DNA from: CAZISM01 sp964541895 | GTDB taxonomy: Bacteria; Zhuqueibacterota; Zhuqueibacteria; Residuimicrobiales; Residuimicrobiaceae | Assembly: GCA_964541895.1 (NCBI GenBank) | Contig: CAZISM010000003.1 | Location: 1 to 64,000 of the forward strand | DNA length: 64,000 bases | Direction: 5' to 3' | Part shown: in pieces, positions 33,661 to 41,630 of the stretch | How the letters are laid out: each line of letters opens with the position of its first letter | Numbering within the stretch: the first letter of the stretch is position 1 | Translations under genes and position numbers: made by a program | Notes under the pieces: model-generated | Databases searched by the model: none | The model's input: the letters and a program-made list of their open reading frames with translations, nothing else | What the model was told of the DNA's origin: nothing

Positions 33661-35231
33661 TCGATTTTTTACTGACAACCGTTCTCCCCATTTTTATGTA
33701 TGCCGAAACCCATTATCGCTTTCCGGGATGGCCCAGCCGGTTGTTCAGGCGCGTGCCGGAGATTCTCGCTGACGTCCCTCATCGTGTGCGCCGCGGCGAA
33801 CCCCTGCCCATCGCCATCATCGTCAAGGACAGCCACCGCTTTCCGCTCGAGATCGACTCTGTGGAGGTGCAGATCGACGGCGTTGCCAACACGTTTGCGC
33901 TGAACCATGCCATTCAGCAACCGCTATGGCACACGCTATTATACCTGTCCATGCCGGATCATCTGGCCGGGCTGGTGGCCGTCCATGTGATCATTCGGGC
34001 CCGCTGCAACGGCAAACTGTTGCTCGTTGCCAACGATAATTTTCCCACGGCCAGTCATCGGCCGTTTTCTCTTTTCATCGATACACAGCCCCTGCCCGGC
34101 GCTGATCATTGTTTGTGGGGCGACCTGCATTGCCACAGCGAATACACCGACGACCAGGTCGAGTTCGGACCGCCGCTGCCGGTGCTGACGGCCATGGCCA
34201 AAGCGGTCGGGCTGCACGTCGTCGGCATCACCGACCACTCGTACGACCTGGACGATCTCGCTGATGATTATCTGCACAACGACCCGCAGCTGGGTAAATG
34301 GCATGATATGCAGACGTCGGTGCAGCGAATCAGAGAGAGCAGCGGCATTCATCTGATTGCCGGAGAGGAGCTGTCGGTCGGCAACAGCCGTGATCAAAAC
34401 ATGCATATGCTCATTTTTAACGACCCAACCTTTTATGAGGGGGCCGGCGACTCGGGTGAACGGGCGTTCAATTGCAGGCCGCGGCACCGGTTGGCGGACC
34501 TGCTGCCGCGTTTGGCGCCGCAGGCGGTGGTCTTTGCCGCTCACCCGGAAGCGCGTCCGCCGCTGGCGCAAAGGCTGATTCTGAAACGGGAAAAATGGTC
34601 GAGCGAAGAATATGGTCTCAAGGGGCTGCATGGCCTGCAAATCTGGAACGGCGAAGGGGCCAGCGGCTTTGAAGAAGGCATAAGGGTGTGGGTTAGGGAA
34701 CTGCTGCAGGGGCGGCGGCTGGCCTTGTTAGGGGGAAACGACAGTCACGGCGATTTCAATCGGGTTCGCCACGTAAAGATTCCGTTCTGGTCTGTTCTCG
34801 AAAGTCGCCATCACATTTTCGGCCAGGTGCGCACCGGGCTCTACCTCGAGCGAACCGCCGGGATCCGGGAGATCCTCGCCGCGATGAGAATGGGGCAGAG
34901 CTGTATCAGCAACGGCCCCTTTGCCCTGCTTCGCGTCGATGGCTTACTTCCTGGAAGCGTGGTGACGACGTGGCCGGCGAAAATCGAGATTTTGCTGGCG
35001 ACCTCGGTCGCTTTTGGCCCCATCACCCAGGCTCGCCTCCTGATCGGGGATGTGGCGGCGGCACAGGAACAGGCTCACCTCCTGCCGATAGCGGCGCATT
35101 CGTATCACATCGAACAGATGGTCGCGGTGGAACGGTTGCCGGTCAAAGGGCATCTGCGGCTGGAGGTGGTCAGCGGAACCGGCAACGAGAAATTCCGCTG
35201 CCTTACCAACCCCCTCTATCTGGACACCTAG
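33657..35231 (+). CDS. PHP-domain phosphoesterase-like protein with N-terminal extension
   Basis: A 524-aa protein. Residues 1-150 form an unassigned, probably beta-rich N-terminal domain. The PHP metal-dependent hydrolase core follows: GDLHCHSEYTDD (HxH motif), VGITDHSYD, IAGEELSV, NMHMLIF, FAAHPEA and LGGNDSHGDF, so the expected trinuclear metal ligands are all present. The C-terminal 120 residues (from about 400) look like a further beta-sandwich. PHP proteins hydrolyse phosphate esters; in glycan loci related enzymes act as phosphatases. No signal peptide is clear. Last gene of the cluster, overlapping the stop of the convergent R3H gene by four bases. Confidence 0.82.
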   Translation: MIDFLLTTVLPIFMYAETHYRFPGWPSRLFRRVPEILADVPHRVRRGEPLPIAIIVKDSHRFPLEIDSVEVQIDGVANTFALNHAIQQPLWHTLLYLSMPDHLAGLVAVHVIIRARCNGKLLLVANDNFPTASHRPFSLFIDTQPLPGADHCLWGDLHCHSEYTDDQVEFGPPLPVLTAMAKAVGLHVVGITDHSYDLDDLADDYLHNDPQLGKWHDMQTSVQRIRESSGIHLIAGEELSVGNSRDQNMHMLIFNDPTFYEGAGDSGERAFNCRPRHRLADLLPRLAPQAVVFAAHPEARPPLAQRLILKREKWSSEEYGLKGLHGLQIWNGEGASGFEEGIRVWVRELLQGRRLALLGGNDSHGDFNRVRHVKIPFWSVLESRHHIFGQVRTGLYLERTAGIREILAAMRMGQSCISNGPFALLRVDGLLPGSVVTTWPAKIEILLATSVAFGPITQARLLIGDVAAAQEQAHLLPIAAHSYHIEQMVAVERLPVKGHLRLEVVSGTGNEKFRCLTNPLYLDT

Positions 35232-35713
35232 AACAGCTTGATCTTTTTGATGATCCTCTTCAGACCGCGTCCGAACAGCTCTGGTTCCAGCTCGATATGG
35301 CGATCGTCGCCTTCACCGTAACTGTTGGCTTTAACCGCTTCGTTGCTCTTGAGCGCCTCGTGGACCACAAAACGTTCGTAGCTGCTCATGTGCGGTAAAA
35401 CCACTTTTTGTCCAGACTGAATCGCCTCCTCCACTTTTTTATCGACGTACCGGCGCAAATTGCCGACCGGATAAATGCGCAATTCATGCTGATCTTCGCC
35501 GATGCGGTAGGTCTTGGTCGCCACGTTGGGATCTTTATCGAACACGCGATGAACCTGTTTTCGTTCAAACGGAGTCAGCCGGGTCAACGATATCGGCACG
35601 ATCGAATCCGCCAAATCCTCTTTGATTTTGTCGATCAATCGAACGATCTTGTCGTCCATCGGTTCTGGTCGGCCTCGACGCGGGCCTGGTCGTCTCTTGA
35701 AATTCCTTTCCAT
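35228..35713 (-). CDS. Small protein with two R3H-like domains
   Basis: A 161-aa basic protein, probably binding single-stranded nucleic acid. An Arg/Pro-rich N-terminus (to about 18) is followed by two consecutive copies of the R3H signature: LTPFERKQVHRVF and MSSYERFVVHEAL, each with the R-x3-H core, and each followed by an acidic/polar turn and a short strand (HELRIYP; RHIELEP). Jag/SpoIIIJ-associated proteins have a KH and one R3H; here only the R3H units are seen. GAGAGG precedes the ATG. It lies downstream of mpl on the same strand and overlaps the PHP stop by four bases. Confidence 0.8.
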   Translation of the reverse strand: MERNFKRRPGPRRGRPEPMDDKIVRLIDKIKEDLADSIVPISLTRLTPFERKQVHRVFDKDPNVATKTYRIGEDQHELRIYPVGNLRRYVDKKVEEAIQSGQKVVLPHMSSYERFVVHEALKSNEAVKANSYGEGDDRHIELEPELFGRGLKRIIKKIKLF

Positions 35714-35822
35714 TCCGGAAACCTCTCTCTAAAGTAAAACCCCGATATTTTTTAACTCATCCGGATTAACCGGAAACAACCGTCGAATCCTTTGCCGGGT
35801 CCGACATTTCATCACCACTGTT

Positions 35823-37213
35823 CTATGCTTCGGCCTGGCGCAGGGCCTGCAGCAGCTTGTCGTGGATGCCGCCGAAAAAGCCATTGCTGAAGGTAATGAC
35901 CACATCCTCCGGCTTGAGGCGCGCCAGCAGAAACGGCACCATGTCGTTCACTTTTTCTATATAATATGCTTCCTGTCTGTTCTGTTGCAAATCGGCGATC
36001 AGCCGGTCACAGGAAAACACCTGTCCGGCCGGCGCCTTGTCCGGCCGATCCACGGCGGAAACCAGCACCACATCGGCATGGCGAAAGGCGTGTGCCATCT
36101 CGTTTTGAAAAACCGATCGCCGCGTCGTAGCGGTTCTCGGTTCGAACAGCGCCCAGATACGTTTGGTCGGGTGCAGTCGCCGGAACCCGGCCAGGGTCTC
36201 NNNNNNNNNNNNNNNNNNNNNNNNNNNNNNNNNNNNNNNNNNNNNNNNNNNNNNNNNNNNNNNNNNNNNNNNNNNNNNNNNNNNNNNNNNNNNNNNNNNN
36301 TACCCGCATGCGCCGCCACAGCGATCGCAGCCAGAGCGTTGCGGATGTTGTGATCACCGAACATGGGCAGCTGCACCTGCAGCCACGGGTCACCCTGTCG
36401 CTGCACGGTAAAGGACTGGCCGGCAGCGGTCTGGCGGATGTCGGTCGCCGTCCAGTACAGATCTGGACTCAAGCCGAACGATTGTACCGGACAAAGCGCT
36501 TTGGCACACACCTGGCGCACGGCATCAAAGTCGTAACAGGCCGCCAGCAGGCCGTTTCGGGGTAGCAAATTGACAAAGCGTCTAAAGGCCAGCTTGATCT
36601 CGTCGAGAGACGAATAGATGTCGGCATGATCGAACTCGACGTGGTTTATAATCCCGATATCGGGCAGATAGCGCAGAAATTTGGCGGCTTTATCGAAAAA
36701 GGCGGAATCGTATTCGTCGCCCTCCAGGATGATATCGCGGTCGCGGCCGATCTGAAAGCCGCGGCCAAAGTTGTTGGGAATGCCGCCGATGAGAAAGCTT
36801 GGATTTCTGCCGGCGCATTCAAAGATCCAGGCCAGCAGCGACGTGGTGGTGGTTTTGCCGTGGGTGCCGGTTACCACGATCGAGCGCCGGCCGCGGATAC
36901 AAAATTCCCGCAGCGCTTCCGGCAGGGAGAGATAGGGAATGTGTCGATCCAGGATCTCTTCGATTTCCGGATTGCCGCGCGATATCACGTTGCCGACCAC
37001 CACCCAATCCGGCTCCGGCTGCAAGTGCACCGGATCAAAACCGTCAAAGACCGGTATGCCCTGTTCGGCCAGAAAGGTGCTCATGGGCGGATAGACGCCG
37101 CTGTCTGATCCGTATACCTCGTAACCCATCTGCTTCAGCATGGCGGCCAACGAAGCCATGGCAGTGCCGCAGATGGCGAGAAAATAGATCCGTTTTGCCT
37201 GTGTGATATCCAA
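35823..37213 (-). CDS. mpl: UDP-N-acetylmuramate:L-Ala-gamma-D-Glu-meso-DAP ligase, interrupted by assembly gap
   Basis: Murein-recycling ligase that joins recovered tripeptide to UDP-MurNAc, in the cytosol. Residues 1-304 are before the gap: IYFLAICGTAMASLAAML, ATP site VTGTHGKTTTTSL (about 114-126), EGDEYDSAFFDK and NHVEFDHADIY. After the gap the frame continues with LFEPRTATTRR and ends in FSNGFFGGIHDKLL, both typical of Mpl rather than MurC. The total agrees with the family's 450-460 residues. The two sides are out of frame across the 100 N, so the gap length is nominal. TTG start. The tripeptide context implies a meso-DAP cell wall. Confidence 0.92.
36201..36300. other. Assembly gap (100 N)
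   Basis: A second run of exactly 100 unknown bases, inside mpl. Roughly 30 codons of the middle domain are missing. Confidence 0.95.
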
Positions 37214-37237
37214 AGTAAACTCGATAGTTCCTGTTTA

Positions 37238-38131
37238 TCAGGGCTGTGGCGCGATCTTCATGATCGGCGGAAAATCAGTGTCGCTGATGCGGATCAGCCC
37301 GGTCTTGTCGATGCGCAAAGCAGCGGTTCGGCCGCGCGCTCCGGCCATACCCAGATCCTGACCGTTAAGAAACAGGTGCACGCCGCCGGCATTGCCGATT
37401 TTCAAATAAAAGCGATCATAGGTTATCCAGGAGCGACCGCCGCCGGGCCCGAACATACCTTCATCCACCAGGCTGTCGCGATAGACGATGCGCACCCAGG
37501 CGGTGTCCACGGTCTGTATGGTCAGCGTCAGCTGATCTTCGAGATTCTGTATCTGATCCGACTGATCTTCCAGCGGTATTAAATTGCTGGTATCGGCTTT
37601 GGCGGCCGGCATGGATTCCGGCTTTTCCACGATGGTGCCGGTGTCGAACAGCGGCGCCTCCTGTTCCGGTCGATTAAGAATAAAAAACAGGGCGATCATG
37701 ATCACAGCGATGACGCTGACGGCGCCGATGATGACCATGCGATAATCCCTGGTCTGATCCTTTGCCAGCACAGAGCCGGGCCGCACGGCCTTGCTGTCGT
37801 TTTCAAGGGTGTGCACATCGGCCACCGCGGTGTCTCCAGCGGCTGCTTCGGGCACGGCAGGCGGAAGCGGTTTGTCTTCGGGGCTGCCGCTTTCTGTGAG
37901 CGACGCCACCTGACGGACCATCACATCCGGATCCAGACCGAGTTCGCCGGCGAGATTGCGCAAAAAGGCGCGCACATACACCGGCGGTAAAAAGGTAAAT
38001 TCTCCCCTTTCCATGGCTTCGATAAATCGTTCAGAGATTTTGGTCTTGGCCGAAAGCTGCGCCACGGTCAGCCCTTTCAACTCGCGTTGTTGGGCCAGTG
38101 TTTCAGCAATGGTATGCGCTAAATCATTCAC
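37238..38131 (-). CDS. RodZ-like HTH membrane protein with DUF4115 domain
   Basis: A 297-aa protein. An N-terminal Xre/RodZ-type helix-turn-helix (residues 8-75, RELKGLTVAQLSAKTKISERF and LPPVYVRAFLRNLAGELGLD), a linker, one transmembrane helix (about 141-163), and a periplasmic C-terminal DUF4115 beta-domain (about 200-290, TVDTAWVRIVYRDS). RodZ links MreB to the cell wall and sets rod shape; some family members are regulators. A GTG start overlaps the maf stop by 8 bases. The neighbour mpl fits a cell-wall role. Confidence 0.83.
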   Translation of the reverse strand: MNDLAHTIAETLAQQRELKGLTVAQLSAKTKISERFIEAMERGEFTFLPPVYVRAFLRNLAGELGLDPDVMVRQVASLTESGSPEDKPLPPAVPEAAAGDTAVADVHTLENDSKAVRPGSVLAKDQTRDYRMVIIGAVSVIAVIMIALFFILNRPEQEAPLFDTGTIVEKPESMPAAKADTSNLIPLEDQSDQIQNLEDQLTLTIQTVDTAWVRIVYRDSLVDEGMFGPGGGRSWITYDRFYLKIGNAGGVHLFLNGQDLGMAGARGRTAALRIDKTGLIRISDTDFPPIMKIAPQP

Positions 38132-38729
38132 AAGCGTTGTGATTCTCCTGCAAAAAATGTAAAAGGGTTTGGTAAAACCTGGTCAAAGGAAATCCCACTA
38201 CGTTATAAAAACAGCCTTCAATGCGGTCGGCAAAGACCGCACTCTGGTCCTGAATACCATAGGCGCCGGCTTTGTCCATCGGGCTCCCGCTCTGCACGTA
38301 GCGTTCGATCTCCCAGTCATACAGATGCCGGAAATGGACCGCCGTCACGTCATAGTCGGACAGCTTTTTATCATCCGGTCGACGCCAGAGTGCAAAACCG
38401 GTGAACACATGATGCGTGCGACCGCTGAGCCGCTGCAGCATGGCTACCGCGTGTTCTTCGCTGTCCGGTTTGCCCAGTATTTCGCCGTCAAGAACCACAA
38501 TCGTGTCGGCCCCGATGACCACGCCCTCCTCGATGTCACCGGCCACGCAAGCGGCTTTGGCCATCGCCTGCTGCAGAACATGGTTAATCGGATCCGGCTC
38601 AGCCAGCGTGTCTTCGTCGTGATCGCTGGGGACTATGGTGCAGGGCAATCCGATGAGGGACAGGATCTGTTTGCGTCTTGGCGATTGCGAAGCCAATATA
38701 TATTTTGTCGTGTAGACCTGTTCGAACAA
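38124..38729 (-). CDS. maf: Maf-like nucleoside triphosphate pyrophosphatase
   Basis: A 201-aa cytosolic pyrophosphatase that hydrolyses non-canonical or modified NTPs (dTTP/UTP or m7GTP groups), linked to septum-formation control. Family motifs: LASQSPRRKQIL at the N-terminus, IGADTIVVLDGEILGKP with the catalytic Asp (about 74), LSGRTHHVFTGFAL and DKAGAYGIQD. TTG at 38729 is two bases after the dtd stop; the GAGGG inside the end of dtd serves as ribosome binding site. The reading continues into the RodZ-like gene by overlap. Confidence 0.93.
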   Translation of the reverse strand: MFEQVYTTKYILASQSPRRKQILSLIGLPCTIVPSDHDEDTLAEPDPINHVLQQAMAKAACVAGDIEEGVVIGADTIVVLDGEILGKPDSEEHAVAMLQRLSGRTHHVFTGFALWRRPDDKKLSDYDVTAVHFRHLYDWEIERYVQSGSPMDKAGAYGIQDQSAVFADRIEGCFYNVVGFPLTRFYQTLLHFLQENHNACE

Positions 38730-38731
38730 CG

Positions 38732-39190
38732 TCAGCCCTCACCTCTTTTGTCGTCACTGTCCAGCCAAATGGTGAACGGACCGTCGTTATGTATCTCTAC
38801 CAGCATATGGGCGCCGAATTCGCCTTCTGCCACCGTGATTTGATGTTCCTGGAGAAAATAAACAAAGCGTTGATACAGCGGCAAGGCCAGGTCCGGTCGA
38901 GCGGCATTGGTAAAGCCCGGCCGCCGGCCGCGCGTGCAATCGGCATACAAGGTAAATTGGGAAACGGCAAGAACAGAGCCCTGCACCTCCAGCAGCGACA
39001 GATTCGTTTTTCCCTCTCTATCTTCAAACAGGCGCAAATGCACAACCCGGTCGGCCAGATAACGCGCCGCCGCTTCGTCATCGCCTTCGCGCACGCCCAA
39101 AAAGGCCACCAGGCCGGTGGCAATGGTTCTGATCTCGTGATCGTTAATGGCGACGGATGCTTTTTTCACCCGCTGTAACAAAACTCGCAT
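38732..39190 (-). CDS. dtd: D-aminoacyl-tRNA deacylase
   Basis: Hydrolyses D-amino acids from mischarged tRNA (and glycine from tRNA-Ala), in the cytosol. The 152-aa length is standard. It starts with MRVLLQRVKKASV and has the active-site motif SQFTLYAD (about 91-98) and the cross-dimer motif NDGPFT (about 137-142), where most bacterial enzymes have NxGPVT. It sits between the UbiA-type gene (27 bases upstream) and maf (2 bases). Confidence 0.95.
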   Translation of the reverse strand: MRVLLQRVKKASVAINDHEIRTIATGLVAFLGVREGDDEAAARYLADRVVHLRLFEDREGKTNLSLLEVQGSVLAVSQFTLYADCTRGRRPGFTNAARPDLALPLYQRFVYFLQEHQITVAEGEFGAHMLVEIHNDGPFTIWLDSDDKRGEG

Positions 39191-39217
39191 AGGTCAATAC
39201 GGATTCATTTTCTTGTG

Positions 39218-40057
39218 TTATTTAAAGCGGCCGAGATAGATGGCCAGCAAACCGGTCAGCATCGCGACTTTCAGCAGGGTGCTCATCCGGCGCAGGCTTT
39301 TGCCATCCTGTCGCCGCCACAGCACCCACAACACATAGATGATGAACGGATTCACCAGCGTCATGACGGCGATGAAATACCACAGACCATAAAAACCGCT
39401 CACAAACGCAACCACGGTGACAGCCAGCAGGGCGACCAGAAGCAGCGATGTGATCACATTCGCCGTTCGCAGGCCATGCACCAGCGGCAAAGTCCGAAGA
39501 CCGCTGGCGCGATCGCCCGGCATATCCTCCATGTCCTTAATGACCTCGCGGGCGCCGTTGCTGAAAAAAGCAAAGGCCGCCGGATAGATCGCCTGCCGCA
39601 CCGAGCCGGCGGTCACCCCGCCGAAAATAAAGGCCAGAGCCGTGGTGACGCTGACGGTCAAATTACCCCACAACACGGTTCGTTTCAACCGCGCACTGTA
39701 GTAATAGAGCAAAACGCAGCTGAAAACAACAATCCCGACAGCCAGGAGATGGATATAAAAAGCCAGGCCGATGGCCAAGGTAAAAAAAACAAAACTCAAA
39801 ACTCTTGCCGTCGATCGTGCCAGCAATCCCAGGGGTAACGGCCGCGTCGGCCGGTTAATACGATCGATTTCGAGATCATAAAAGTCATTGATGGCGTTGG
39901 CGCCGGCCGTAACCAGCGCAGCAGCCAGTGCCGCTGTCAGCACGAGCAGGACTCTTGTTTGGGGATTGCAGATCATTACAGCCAAAACGACGGACAGGAA
40001 TGAAATGATCACATTGATGGGCCGAACGACCAGTAAAGTTCCTTTGAATCCAGGCAT
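39218..40057 (-). CDS. UbiA prenyltransferase, geranylgeranylglyceryl-phosphate-type
   Basis: A 279-aa integral membrane prenyltransferase with about eight or nine helices. First Asp-rich motif NDFYDLEID (57-65) followed by RINRPTRPLP; second motif DMEDMPGDR (175-183). This pattern, with GLRTLP after the second motif, is that of the digeranylgeranylglyceryl-phosphate synthase branch, an archaeal lipid enzyme also found in FCB bacteria; menaquinone or heme O prenyltransferases are the alternatives. ATG at 40057 has AAGGACGT in front, so the upstream extension to 40150 is rejected. It is first in the operon with dtd, maf, the RodZ-like gene and mpl. Confidence 0.82.
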   Translation of the reverse strand: MPGFKGTLLVVRPINVIISFLSVVLAVMICNPQTRVLLVLTAALAAALVTAGANAINDFYDLEIDRINRPTRPLPLGLLARSTARVLSFVFFTLAIGLAFYIHLLAVGIVVFSCVLLYYYSARLKRTVLWGNLTVSVTTALAFIFGGVTAGSVRQAIYPAAFAFFSNGAREVIKDMEDMPGDRASGLRTLPLVHGLRTANVITSLLLVALLAVTVVAFVSGFYGLWYFIAVMTLVNPFIIYVLWVLWRRQDGKSLRRMSTLLKVAMLTGLLAIYLGRFK

Positions 40058-40297
40058 ACGTCCTTGTAGGGGTTCAACAGGGTGCAATCCAAGAATAATC
40101 AGTAATGTATGTATATATACAGCTAAATGCAATAATAAAATGAGACACAAATTTTACATTCATGAAAAAAGAGGGTTTGTTCCTGTCAGGCTCCTGTCGG
40201 ACCGGCTCCTGTAAACATAAATAAAGATTGAAAATGAATCGAAAAATTTTTACATTGTAGGGTGATCCGTCCGTCACTTTTCAAGAAAGGACCTCGT

Positions 40298-41383
40298 GTG
40301 TTCAAGAATATACCCCGGCATCATCCCCGACCCGATAGCAAAGAGTTTGTCGACTTGCTTTTACACGCCAGGCCGAAAGGTCGTGTTCCCCTGGTGGAAT
40401 ACATTATTGATGACGTCCTCCTGAAGCCGATCGTCAGCGAATTCCTGGGCCGCACCTGGGTGCCCATGCAGCCGGAACGGTCCGCACAAAAAGCCTACCT
40501 GGACAACTTTATCCAGGTCTGGCATCGCCTGGGATATGATTTCGTCCGCTTTGAAACCGGCATGCGCTTTCAGGCCGCGGCCCTGTATGCCACCGATGTC
40601 GGACCGGATGCGTCGCGCATCCGCCAGTGGGATGAACAGCATCACGGCGCCATCACCAGCTGGCAGGATTTTGAAACCTTTGCCTGGCCGGAAAGCAAAG
40701 ACGTAGACTTTTTTATGATGGAATATTTGAACAGCCATTTGCCCGACGGTATGGGTCTTATCAGTTGTCATGCCGCTGGTATCTTTGAACACGTATCGAA
40801 ACTTTTCTCCTATGAAGGCCTGTGCTATGCCCTCATGGATGCACCGGACCTGGTACAGGCGGTGACCGAGCAGGTCGGATTGCGCCTTGAACAATACTAT
40901 CGCCAGCTGCTGCAACTGGATCGTCTGCAGGTGATTTTTCAGGGCGACGATATGGGATTTCGCTCCGGGACCCTGATCAGCCCGAACGATCTGCGAAAAT
41001 ATTTTCTACCCTGGCACAAGCGATTCGCCGCTATGGCGCACGAGCATGGTCATCCTTACTTTCTGCACTCCTGCGGCCAGGTACTCCCCATCATGGACAC
41101 GCTGATCGACGAAGTTAAAATCGACGGCAAGCATTCGTTTGAAGATGCCATTGTGCCCGTAGAAGAGTTCCAATCGCTTTATGGCGACCGCGTCGCCGTG
41201 CTGGGTGGACTGGATATCAATATTCTTTCCGCCGGCACTCCCGACCAGGTTCGCCGCAAAACACGGGCCCTGATCGAAACCTGCGGCGCACAAGGACGGT
41301 ATGCCATCGGCTCAGGCAACTCGGTGCCCAGCTATGTGCCGGTGATCAACTATCTGACCATGATCGACGAAGCTATGGCCTGA
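40298..41383 (+). CDS. Uroporphyrinogen-decarboxylase-family protein
   Basis: A 361-aa TIM-barrel protein of the URO-D superfamily. Recognisable are FFLPWHKRFAAMAHEHG-like barrel strands (YFLPWHKRFAAMAHEHG), the FLHSCGQV motif with a cysteine typical of zinc-binding corrinoid methyltransferases (MtaA/CmuA type), and VLGGLDINILSAGT. True HemE lacks the HSCG motif, so heme synthesis is unlikely; a methyl-transfer role is inferred. GTG at 40298 is preferred over GTG at 40262 because AAAGGA lies six bases upstream. No heme or corrinoid genes are nearby. Confidence 0.8.
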   Translation: MFKNIPRHHPRPDSKEFVDLLLHARPKGRVPLVEYIIDDVLLKPIVSEFLGRTWVPMQPERSAQKAYLDNFIQVWHRLGYDFVRFETGMRFQAAALYATDVGPDASRIRQWDEQHHGAITSWQDFETFAWPESKDVDFFMMEYLNSHLPDGMGLISCHAAGIFEHVSKLFSYEGLCYALMDAPDLVQAVTEQVGLRLEQYYRQLLQLDRLQVIFQGDDMGFRSGTLISPNDLRKYFLPWHKRFAAMAHEHGHPYFLHSCGQVLPIMDTLIDEVKIDGKHSFEDAIVPVEEFQSLYGDRVAVLGGLDINILSAGTPDQVRRKTRALIETCGAQGRYAIGSGNSVPSYVPVINYLTMIDEAMA

Positions 41384-41580
41384 TGCCGTGATACCGGATT
41401 GGCGCCATCACGGCTCTGCTCATCATGCCGGCCGGCATGGTCCCTGGTCCGCTATAACCGCGTTTTCGAGTATCCCGTCCATAGCCTGATGAATTTTTTT
41501 GCGTTGGCTGGAAAACCAGAGCGAATCAGGCTCATGGCAGACTTGTTCTCAAGTGTGAGGAATATGCCGAGCGCATCATA

Positions 41581-41612
41581 AAAAAAGCGCGGCCGTCTGG
41601 CCGCGCTTTTTT
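41581..41612. terminator. Bidirectional rho-independent terminator
   Basis: Stem AAAAAAGCGCGGCC/GGCCGCGCTTTTTT with a 4-base loop. The A- and T-runs on the two sides allow it to end both the plus-strand URO-D gene and the minus-strand GWxTD gene. Confidence 0.9.
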
Positions 41613-41630
41613 TTAAACACACGTTCCATC

